This document shows positions 1-5,895 of a stretch of 9,034 nucleotides of DNA, one piece after another (the stretch's first letter is position 1; each line of letters starts with the position of its first letter). A program made the position numbers and the translations under genes. The notes under the pieces are model-generated. The model saw only the letters and a list, made by a program, of their open reading frames with translations. It did not search any database and was not told the origin of the DNA. Origin of the DNA: Rhodothermia bacterium. Its GTDB lineage: Bacteria > Bacteroidota > Rhodothermia > Rhodothermales > JABDKH01. The DNA is taken from contig JAUIJQ010000095.1 of assembly GCA_030431165.1 (NCBI GenBank), positions 1 through 9,034 on the forward strand, written 5' to 3'.

Positions 1-1
1 C

Positions 2-1288
2 CTGGATCCGCGCTTCGGATACGCTGATCCGGAACTGCCCTCTCCGATCGCCCGGCCGACGGTTCGGATTGATGCCAGTCTCAACCAGGGGCTTTCCGGT
101 GCACCGGTACTTATGCAGGCCGGGGGGGTGCAGTATGTTCAATGGCAGAATGTGCTCGACATCGAAATCCGCGTAGATGCCGTTGATGCGGCAAAGCGCC
201 CGCGGCTGCGTGCCAGAGCGTTCGTCGAGTCAGCATCCGGCGAGAATCGCGTGGTCGACCTCGACATTCAGGCCTCGCCACAGTTGGTCGCCGGAGCCAA
301 TGATCGGGTAACCCTCGTGCTGATGCATGGCGACCTGAGCGCACCACCGGTGAGCGTCACTGTCGGTGCTGAATGGGTCGGGACGGCTTACGAAACAACG
401 AACGTCGTCTATGATGACGGTGAGTTCGCTGACAGTGCGATAAATTTTGTAACGCTTGGTGATGGCTGGATCCAGGCTGTCCGCTTTCGTCCGCCGACAG
501 GAACCGTCCTGCAAAAGGTTTTTGTACCCGTTGTGTACCTGAACCAGTTCACGATTCCCGGGACAAACCAGTACAACGGATTGCCGCAGGACCCAAGGGA
601 CTTCACGCTCACCGTTTATCGTGACAACGGCTTCGGACTTCCCGGCGACACGTTGTTCCAGCGGACGGTGGTGGACCCGAGACCATATGGGCCGTCGTCG
701 GGTGCCAGCCTGCCGTTCCTTGAGGTCGACCTGGATGGAGAAGAGATCGGCGGATTGGGAGAATCCGCAATCTTTATCGGACTCAGCGAAGCCGGCTCTG
801 ACACCAATTCGCTGATGCTTGGCCTGAGTACGTTTTCGGATGAAGACGTCTCGCTTGTTTTTGGCCCAATAGGCGGACAACCAAAGTGGTTTGACCTGTG
901 GAACCTGGAGGTAGGCGGTCAATCACTAATGGGCTACTCAATCCCTGTTCGAGCGCAGTTCCGCGCAAGCGAACCGGTCGGCATTGCGTCGGCTGAAATC
1001 CGATCGGATGAACTCACACTGCAGAGTTTCCCGAACCCTGCCACAGACGTGGCCCACATTGTGCTCGAAACGCATTCAGCCAGTGGCGCATACGAGGCGC
1101 ATCTTGTTGATGTGCTTGGACGCCGTGTTCGATCACTTCAACTCCCACCTGGCATCGTGTCGCGAGTGGAATTCGACCTCGACGTTTCGACTCTGGCCGC
1201 GGGCCTCTACTTCCTCCACGTGGCCGGCAGCACCAACAGCGGGACACACCGTTCGTCCCATTCGGCACCCATCGTTGTAGCCCGGTAA
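2..1288 (+). CDS. Secreted protein with C-terminal T9SS (Por) sorting domain, 5'-truncated
   Basis: The reading frame is open from the first base of the window, so the start lies upstream; the ATG at 113 is internal. The visible part is 428 residues. The last ~87 residues (342-428 of the fragment) look like a type A sorting domain of the type IX secretion system: an SFPNPATD motif, then an HLVDVLGRRVRSL strand, then a DVSTLAAGLYFLHV segment, ending near a terminal arginine. In this family the domain directs export across the outer membrane and is then cleaved or anchored. The ~340 residues before it are rich in short beta-strand-like stretches and acidic/Gly turns, with only a single stretch (VYDDGEFADS and after) that resembles an accessory beta-sandwich. 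No catalytic motif is visible, so the enzymatic identity, if any, is in the missing N-terminal part. It converges on the ABC transporter gene with 16 bases between stops. The T9SS call is confident; the function is unknown. Confidence 0.85.
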   Translation: MDPRFGYADPELPSPIARPTVRIDASLNQGLSGAPVLMQAGGVQYVQWQNVLDIEIRVDAVDAAKRPRLRARAFVESASGENRVVDLDIQASPQLVAGANDRVTLVLMHGDLSAPPVSVTVGAEWVGTAYETTNVVYDDGEFADSAINFVTLGDGWIQAVRFRPPTGTVLQKVFVPVVYLNQFTIPGTNQYNGLPQDPRDFTLTVYRDNGFGLPGDTLFQRTVVDPRPYGPSSGASLPFLEVDLDGEEIGGLGESAIFIGLSEAGSDTNSLMLGLSTFSDEDVSLVFGPIGGQPKWFDLWNLEVGGQSLMGYSIPVRAQFRASEPVGIASAEIRSDELTLQSFPNPATDVAHIVLETHSASGAYEAHLVDVLGRRVRSLQLPPGIVSRVEFDLDVSTLAAGLYFLHVAGSTNSGTHRSSHSAPIVVAR

Positions 1289-1304
1289 CGCGACGTTGGC
1301 CGGT

Positions 1305-3206
1305 TCAGGATGACTCGGCCGATTGAAACTGAATGGAATAGTACTCCCAGAACTGTCCCTGCCGCGCGGTGAGCTCAGTGAACGTACCCTGCTCCACGAC
1401 GCGGCCGCGCTCGAGGACCACGATGTTGTCCGCGTTCTCGATAGTCGAGAGCCGGTGGGCGATGGCGACCACAGTTCTTCCTTTCATGAGTTGCTCGAGG
1501 GACGACTGAACGGCCTTCTCCGAGATGGAGTCTAGCGCGCTGGTCGCCTCGTCGAGAATCAGAAGGTCCGGATCACGAAGCAATGCACGCGCGATCGCAA
1601 TTCGCTGTCGCTGTCCGCCGGATAGCCTTACGCCCCTGTCGCCGAGCACCGTGTCGAGACCATCCGGCATTTCTTCGATGAACTCAAGCGCTTCAGCCTG
1701 ACGGGCGACTTCACGAATCTGATCAACGGTTGCGTCTTTGGTGCCGTATCCGATATTCGCGGCAATCGTATCGTTAAAGACAAACGTATCCTGGCTGACA
1801 ACGGCGATGCGGCTGCGAAGCGAGGTCTGCGTGTAGTCGCGCAAGTCAACGCCGTCCCACGTGATGCGGCCGGAAACCGGATCGTAGAACCGCGGAATGA
1901 GATCAACGAGTGTCGTTTTTCCTGCGCCCGAGGCACCAACAAGCGCAGTCGTCTTGCCACGGGGAATGTCAATAGTAATGTTGTGGAGGATGGGCTCACC
2001 TTCCACGTAGTGGAAACTGACGTCTTCGACACGCAGGCCGGTTTCAAGCGGATCAACTTCGCGTGTGCCGTCAGTCAGATACGGTTTATCATCCTCGCGC
2101 AACAGGTTTCCGACTTTCGCCATAGCGCCGGTAACCTGAGCCCATTGCCCGCGCTGTGTGTTGATCGTGTGCACTTTCGGAACCATGCGCAGCAGCGCAA
2201 ACATAAATGCCAGGAGCAGTGCGATGTCCAACGTACCGGGCAGAACAAACAACCGTACCGCCACAAGCACGATCAGCACAATTGCTGTCGTGACCGCGGC
2301 GCTCGAAATCGGATTGACAAGCGATGCCCTCGCGACTGTCGCAAACACGGCGTGCGCGATTCGCATGACGCGCTCAAAAAGGCGTCGGCGCTCAAACCCC
2401 TGCGTGTTCGATGCAACGACCGTCTTGACGCCTGCGAGGTACTCCGTCATTGTGGAAGTGAACTCTGAGTTCGCATCCACGCTTCGGTAGCCGTGCGTCC
2501 GGATGCTCTTGACGAGGCGCGTCAGTGCAAGCGTCAGCAGAACCAGGAACACCAGGGTACCGGCGGTAAGCTGCCACGAGATCGCCACCATAAAGATGAC
2601 GTAGACAAGCAGCAGCGATATCGCGCCGATCGATTCAATTACAACCGTTAGTGCGGCGCCGACGCGGGCCAACTCGGCAGTTACGGTATTGAGAATGTCA
2701 CCGGCGCGCGACTTGGAAAAGAAAGCAATCGCCACCGATTGTAGCTGGTGAATACAACGCTTGCGCAGATCAGCCACAATGCGCGTGCGCGCATAGGTCC
2801 CAGTTAGTGAGCCGGCGTAGGCAAGCACGAACCTCAGCCACGACACACCAATAATGACGAGGCTGATACGATTCAGTCGATCAACCGTGGAGAGTCCGAC
2901 GCCCAGAACCACCGAGTCCAACCACTCGATACCCGTAACGAGGCCGGCTGCCTCTGAGTCCATCGACTGCAAAAAAGGAATGAGCAACGCAACGCTGACA
3001 CCCTCCAGCAGTGCGCCAAAGAGCGCAAGCAGAATCGTCGCCACGATCAGGTGACTATAGCGCACAAAACTCGGACGCAGGTAGCGACGGTACGCGGTAT
3101 CGGCCATCAGCTCCATTTCTCCGCCCTTGGCGACCGAGAACAGAACGCGCTTGTCACTGACGCCTTCGCCGGCCGAGATTTCGCTTTGATCGTTTGTCGT
3201 CTTCAT
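1305..3206 (-). CDS. ABC exporter, fused permease and ATPase (MsbA-like)
   Basis: This is a half-transporter of 633 residues. Residues ~50-350 hold several strongly hydrophobic helices (type IV/ABC exporter membrane domain) and ~385-625 a nucleotide-binding domain. All key elements are intact: Walker A GASGAGKTT (424-432), Q-loop Gln472, signature LSGGQRQR (from 528), Walker B LLILDE (548-553, catalytic Glu553), D-loop SALD and H-loop His584. As a homodimer it would use ATP to export a lipid, lipopolysaccharide precursor, peptide or drug from the inner membrane; the substrate cannot be told from sequence. The family is usually about 580-600 residues, so this start gives an extra hydrophilic tail. 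The ATG at codon 31 (position 3116) is preceded by purine-rich AAGGGCGGAGAA and is a credible alternative start, giving 603 residues. The gene is divergent from the sugar kinase. It is probably monocistronic, because the next gene downstream converges on it. Confidence 0.96.
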   Translation of the reverse strand: MKTTNDQSEISAGEGVSDKRVLFSVAKGGEMELMADTAYRRYLRPSFVRYSHLIVATILLALFGALLEGVSVALLIPFLQSMDSEAAGLVTGIEWLDSVVLGVGLSTVDRLNRISLVIIGVSWLRFVLAYAGSLTGTYARTRIVADLRKRCIHQLQSVAIAFFSKSRAGDILNTVTAELARVGAALTVVIESIGAISLLLVYVIFMVAISWQLTAGTLVFLVLLTLALTRLVKSIRTHGYRSVDANSEFTSTMTEYLAGVKTVVASNTQGFERRRLFERVMRIAHAVFATVARASLVNPISSAAVTTAIVLIVLVAVRLFVLPGTLDIALLLAFMFALLRMVPKVHTINTQRGQWAQVTGAMAKVGNLLREDDKPYLTDGTREVDPLETGLRVEDVSFHYVEGEPILHNITIDIPRGKTTALVGASGAGKTTLVDLIPRFYDPVSGRITWDGVDLRDYTQTSLRSRIAVVSQDTFVFNDTIAANIGYGTKDATVDQIREVARQAEALEFIEEMPDGLDTVLGDRGVRLSGGQRQRIAIARALLRDPDLLILDEATSALDSISEKAVQSSLEQLMKGRTVVAIAHRLSTIENADNIVVLERGRVVEQGTFTELTARQGQFWEYYSIQFQSAESS

Positions 3207-3334
3207 GCACTGTGGTGATTACAGACTTCTAATATCGACCCAAATTCCTACTTGATTATCAATTTTGGCTAAACTGCACATTACGGGTTCTGCCCACCGC
3301 CTCCGCAAAATGACACCCTCGCGATAGATCCACG
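3207..3334. promoter_or_regulatory. Divergent promoter region, ABC exporter / sugar kinase
   Basis: This 128-base spacer separates two divergent starts and should carry both promoters. It is distinctly AT-rich at 3225-3285 compared with its neighbours. It contains a perfect 11-base palindrome, TTGATTATCAA, at 3252-3262, which could be an operator or simply part of the AT-rich core. No clear sigma-70 pair or Bacteroidetes-type TAnnTTTG box stands out on either strand, and neither gene has a strong Shine-Dalgarno at its listed start. Confidence 0.4.
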
Positions 3335-4261
3335 ATGCCCGACGCTACGCAGACACGCCCACCTGAGTCGGACTCAAACCACCAGCTCGACGTTGTCTGT
3401 TATGGTGAGGTTCTCTGGGATTCCGTACCACAGGGACTGTTCCTGGGCGGAGCGCCCTTTAACGTGGCAGCGCACCTCAAGAGGCTCGGCATCTCCGCTG
3501 GAATCGTCTCGGCCGTCGGAGAAGACGTTCTCGGGAGTGAAATCGTACGCCGCGCCGGGTCATATGGCTTGCCGGCTGATCTCATCCAACGTGACACCGA
3601 TCTCCCAACCGGCTTTGTAGATGTCACGGTCGAGGCGGGTAGCCCAAGTTATGTGATCCGGGAGCCAGCCGCGTGGGACAACATCGCGTGGACAAACAAG
3701 ATTGACACAGTCGTCAAGACGGCAAAAGCATTCGTCTTTGGCACGCTGGCCCAGCGCATGCCCACGTCCCGAGAAACGCTGCACAGGTTGTGGTCGGTCG
3801 CCCCAACGAAAGTCCTCGATGTCAACCTCCGCCCCCCTCATGATGACCGGTCGATCGTCTCGCAGTCCTGGGATGCGGCGGATGTCGTCAAACTCAACGA
3901 CGACGAATTGTTCTGGATCGCGAACATGACGGCATCGACGGAACAGAACAGACTGCGCAACGCCGCTGACATGCTCTCAGCGAGACATGACGTTGCAACC
4001 GTCATCATCACTCGTGGCGCCAGTGGAGCGTGCCTGCTCCACGACGGAGCCTGGCTTGAGGCGGCATCAGATCCCGTTGAAGTCGTGGACACAATCGGGG
4101 CTGGAGACGCATTCCTGGCAGGCTTTCTGTCGCGCTGGCTTACCGGACAGCACCCGGAGGCTGCATTGCGTTTCGCCAACCGAGTTGGCGGACTGGTCGC
4201 GTCTCGCCCGGGCGCCATACCCCATTATGCTCCAGTAGACACACACGATCGGCCAATTTGA
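3335..4261 (+). CDS. PfkB-family carbohydrate kinase (fructokinase-like)
   Basis: This 308-residue cytoplasmic protein belongs to the ribokinase/PfkB family, which transfers phosphate from ATP to a sugar hydroxyl. The N-terminal substrate-binding signature is seen as CYGEVLWDSVPQG followed by GGAPFNVAAHLKRLG (GG at 38-39). The C-terminal signature DTIGAGDAF (252-260) holds the anion-hole glycines and the predicted catalytic base Asp258. The GGAPFN form and the overall spacing are typical of bacterial fructokinases, so fructose to fructose-6-phosphate is the best guess, but other hexoses or nucleosides are possible. The first ~17 residues are hydrophilic and not conserved, so a slightly later start is possible. 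The ATG at 3335 has only a weak ribosome binding site. No transporter, hydrolase or sugar regulator is adjacent to fix the substrate. Confidence 0.93.
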   Translation: MPDATQTRPPESDSNHQLDVVCYGEVLWDSVPQGLFLGGAPFNVAAHLKRLGISAGIVSAVGEDVLGSEIVRRAGSYGLPADLIQRDTDLPTGFVDVTVEAGSPSYVIREPAAWDNIAWTNKIDTVVKTAKAFVFGTLAQRMPTSRETLHRLWSVAPTKVLDVNLRPPHDDRSIVSQSWDAADVVKLNDDELFWIANMTASTEQNRLRNAADMLSARHDVATVIITRGASGACLLHDGAWLEAASDPVEVVDTIGAGDAFLAGFLSRWLTGQHPEAALRFANRVGGLVASRPGAIPHYAPVDTHDRPI

Positions 4262-4569
4262 CCTCTCCAGAGCGAATTGAGACAACGAGAACGTTTATTT
4301 AGAACGTTTCGTGTAGATCCGGATTGAAAGGCTACAAGATGCTAGTTTCACAATCGGTACAATTGAACGGATTGCTACAGGCTTTCGCCAAGGAATTGGC
4401 TGCTGGCTGCTGAGCGCGCCGGATGGTCGATTCGCGTGCCGCCAGCGAGCATCACCGTCCCTCTACTGTGGCGCACAATACGCTACAGTTTTGCGTGACC
4501 GGCATGAAGCGCTTCCAATTTTTCAGTCTTTCCCGGTGAGCTAAAACACACGGCAATTACGTTAAATAG

Positions 4570-4603
4570 AAAACCGTCCGGCGCAAAAGCACCGAACGGT
4601 TTT
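4570..4603 (-). terminator. Intrinsic terminator, best on minus strand
   Basis: A 15-pair stem (4570-4584 with 4589-4603) closes a 4-base loop. Read on the minus strand, every position pairs, with two G-U wobbles, and the arm ends in a U-run (UUUUCUAUUU). Read on the plus strand, the same two positions become C-A mismatches, so minus-strand use is favoured. It would end transcripts of the small envelope gene about 230 bases past its stop codon. Because it also ends in TTTT on the plus strand, it may serve weakly as a two-way terminator for the sugar kinase transcript. Confidence 0.65.
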
Positions 4604-4727
4604 ACATACATGCCCCGGCCCAAACCTACACCCGTCGCCGATTAGTAATCATCGCTCGCGTTTACCCGAATACTGGGGTAGGTCATGCAAGCGTGGCGGA
4701 CTGGCGCGGGCCGGGGCACTTTCTTTT

Positions 4728-4782
4728 CACTGAATCCGACTGGCTACCCTCAGGTTTTGTCATTGCCAAGTGGCATTCAGTG
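4728..4782. repeat. 55-base imperfect inverted repeat
   Basis: The arms CACTGAAT (4728-4735) and ATTCAGTG (4775-4782) are perfect complements. The pairing continues inward through ACT/AGT, across two mismatches, and then GGC/GCC past one bulged A, leaving a ~20-base loop. There is no U-tract on either side, so it is not a standard terminator. It lies inside the probable 3' untranslated region of the small minus-strand gene, between its stop and the terminator. It could be an RNA stability or processing element. Confidence 0.45.
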
Positions 4783-4830
4783 GTCGTTAGCGATAACACC
4801 GGATATTGATTCACGTCTCAGACGTCTGAA

Positions 4831-5457
4831 CTACCTGAGCGAGAAGCCGACCTCCAGGAACTGGAACGGAACCGACTCGCCGGGAGCCGCTTCGAACTCC
4901 ACCTCGGTTTCATCCGGATCGACGGCGAGCGTGCACTCTCCTTCCATGCAGACGACGTGGTAGGTTTTTGCCCATGCTGAAGTCGGGGCGCTCACCTGAC
5001 CAATCTTGATTTCGCTGGCCGCATTCACCGGCACAACGGTCACTGTTCCGTCTGACGCGCGCGCTCGGAGGTCGACGGTGTTTCCGTTCAATCGGTCCAG
5101 CACCGGAGCGAGCGATACGTAGACGTCGGTCGAAGTTTCACCGACCTGCTCCAGACGGATGGTTGCAAGCTCCTCGCCCGCAGCATCGAGTCCGACAGCC
5201 TCGAACGACTCACCTACAGAAAGTGCCACAGGCTCAAACGTCACGTCGACCTGCTTCCCGGGAACAGCGGCGACTTCCAGTCGATTGTTTCGGATTGGAT
5301 AGTTCTCAACGATGATGTGAGATCCGACAACGCGGCCCTCCATTGAGATTCCGTCAACGGAGACCGATTCGGTACGAACGTATCCGCTGAGCAGCAGAAC
5401 GGTGCCGACCAGGAGTGTGAGTGTGGAGACAATTGGCGTTCGCAATCGACGGCTCAT
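4831..5457 (-). CDS. Small membrane-anchored or secreted protein, unknown function
   Basis: I do not recognise this 208-residue protein. It starts with a basic stretch (MSRRLRT) followed by a hydrophobic segment at ~8-26, which is a signal peptide or N-terminal anchor; no lipobox cysteine follows. The rest is acidic and made of alternating hydrophobic/polar stretches separated by Gly/Asp turns, suggesting two or more all-beta modules exported to the periplasm or cell surface. There are only two cysteines, C170 and C175 in the segment VVCMEGEC, well placed for a small disulfide loop. I chose the ATG at 5457 because the upstream in-frame TTG at 5472 adds only five residues, while this ATG has GGGA seven bases before it. 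It is transcribed divergently from the two-component system across a long regulatory region, so regulation by that pair is plausible but unproven. Confidence 0.78.
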   Translation of the reverse strand: MSRRLRTPIVSTLTLLVGTVLLLSGYVRTESVSVDGISMEGRVVGSHIIVENYPIRNNRLEVAAVPGKQVDVTFEPVALSVGESFEAVGLDAAGEELATIRLEQVGETSTDVYVSLAPVLDRLNGNTVDLRARASDGTVTVVPVNAASEIKIGQVSAPTSAWAKTYHVVCMEGECTLAVDPDETEVEFEAAPGESVPFQFLEVGFSLR

Positions 5458-5473
5458 GGCGGTTCCCGGCAAT

Positions 5474-5494
5474 GTTTTGACTACGTTTTGACTA
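5474..5494. repeat. Tandem decamer repeat, 11-bp period, upstream of envelope gene
   Basis: GTTTTGACTA occurs twice, at 5474-5483 and 5485-5494, separated by one base. The centre-to-centre distance is 11 bases, about one helical turn, so both copies face the same side of the DNA. The block ends 16 bases before the chosen ATG of the minus-strand gene. This is the layout expected for a regulator binding site with direct half-sites, or it could lie in the 5' untranslated region. No third copy was seen in the window. Confidence 0.5.
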
Positions 5495-5627
5495 GCTGGA
5501 CCCGGCCACGGGATCTTCGTATTCGCGCGCGTTCCGATCGTGAAACGTGTTGTTTTTTACGCGTCTAGCTTCCGTGGACGGGCTCCTCAAAAATCCCGCG
5601 AGTAGGCTTTTGGCGCATAGGCGAATC

Positions 5628-5646
5628 CGATCATTTCAGGTGATCG
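5628..5646. promoter_or_regulatory. Candidate operator: CGATCA-N7-TGATCG dyad
   Basis: This is a perfect 6-base inverted repeat with a 7-base spacer, 19 bases in total. The size fits the dyads bound by LuxR/NarL-type helix-turn-helix dimers, and such a regulator is encoded downstream. A further GATCA at 5652-5656 follows about one helical turn later. The spacer contains the TTTCAG that would be the -35 of the candidate promoter, so a bound protein would interfere with or assist polymerase. Assignment to the local regulator is inference. Confidence 0.3.
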
Positions 5647-5662
5647 AAATGGATCATATATT
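5634..5662 (+). promoter_or_regulatory. Candidate promoter for the two-component operon
   Basis: TTTCAG (5634-5639) and TATATT (5657-5662) are separated by 17 bases, the ideal sigma-70 spacing, although the -35 is a poor match. The -10 also reads TATATTGG, close to the TAnnTTTG box of Bacteroidetes promoters. It would start transcription near 5670, about 225 bases before the kinase ATG. A start there would leave the 5649 ORF without its own start codon, so the two calls conflict unless transcription begins further upstream. Confidence 0.25.
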
Positions 5663-5747
5663 GGCCTTTGATGTGAGATTTGCGTGTTTTGCACCCGGAG
5701 TTGCCGTTGTGAGTGCCGCATCTGGAGTCACATCTCGAGGTGATTAG
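5649..5747 (+). CDS. Possible 32-residue leader peptide or small protein
   Basis: This ATG-to-TAG ORF of 32 codons has AGGTGA five bases before the ATG. The peptide starts MDHILAFDVRFAC and has a mildly hydrophobic stretch (residues ~12-27) with a charged end. It lies upstream of the histidine kinase and just before a set of hairpins, which is the position of a regulatory leader ORF. There is no homology I recognise and no codon-level proof of coding. The ORF could be chance. Confidence 0.15.
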   Translation: MDHILAFDVRFACFAPGVAVVSAASGVTSRGD

Positions 5748-5895
5748 TGCTCCCGGTCGCCTCGGGGCGCTGTCTGGCCTGCGCAAGCCGGTGCATAGTC
5801 AGTTTTTCGGTCCGCAGGCGGCCAGGAAAGCCCCGAGATTTGTGTGTTGCCGGCCGAGCGTTTGGTCTGACGTGTGAGAATATTGGGTAGTGATC

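Larger units (their letters stand above)
4262..4830. other. Gene-poor interval between convergent genes
   Basis: This 569-base stretch lies between the sugar kinase stop and the stop of the minus-strand small envelope gene. No ORF of normal length or coding character is present. It holds a 9-base direct repeat AGAACGTTT at 4288-4296 and 4301-4309, a 10-base palindrome GAAGCGCTTC at 4506-4515, a terminator hairpin at 4570-4603, a 55-base imperfect inverted repeat at 4728-4782 and a 12-base palindrome at 4818-4829. Two tiny overlapping antisense ORFs (4339-4413 on +, 4375-4452 on -) have plausible ribosome binding sites but no other support. A small RNA gene is possible here but cannot be shown from sequence. 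Confidence 0.6.
5458..5895. promoter_or_regulatory. Long divergent leader region, envelope gene / two-component system
   Basis: This ~440-base region lies between divergent starts and is much longer than needed for two promoters. Adjacent to the envelope gene it has a tandem repeat (5474-5494). In the middle there is a dyad (5628-5646) beside a TATATT hexamer. Next comes a possible short ORF (5649-5747). Between 5758 and 5825 lie several hairpins and a TTTTT run (5803-5807). No full-length gene is supported. The arrangement would give the kinase operon a ~200-base or longer untranslated leader if the candidate promoter is real. Confidence 0.5.

Noticed and set aside
230..922. Long minus-strand ORF antisense to the T9SS protein gene
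   Set aside because: It lies wholly inside a well-supported coding frame on the other strand, and its residue composition shows no domain or signal. It is a shadow ORF of GC-rich coding DNA.
1296..1322. Hairpin TTGGCCG...CGGCCGA between the first two convergent genes
   Set aside because: The 13-base loop, lack of any U-tract and overlap with the end of the ABC exporter coding sequence make a terminator call unsupported.
1983..2468. Plus-strand ORF of 161 codons inside the ABC exporter gene
   Set aside because: It is antisense to the conserved permease/ATPase sequence; its composition is rich in Arg, Cys and His, as expected for a shadow frame.
4687..4712. Stretch resembling the 5' half of a leucine tRNA (GCAAGCGTGGCGGA then CTGG)
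   Set aside because: No matching acceptor 3' strand, anticodon arm or T-loop (GGTTCGAATCC type) follows within tRNA length. It is probably a chance resemblance, or at most a remnant.
4685..4963. Plus-strand ORF of 92 codons entering the envelope gene region
   Set aside because: Its second half is antisense to the envelope gene, and its first half covers the inverted repeat. No ribosome binding site or family resemblance is seen.
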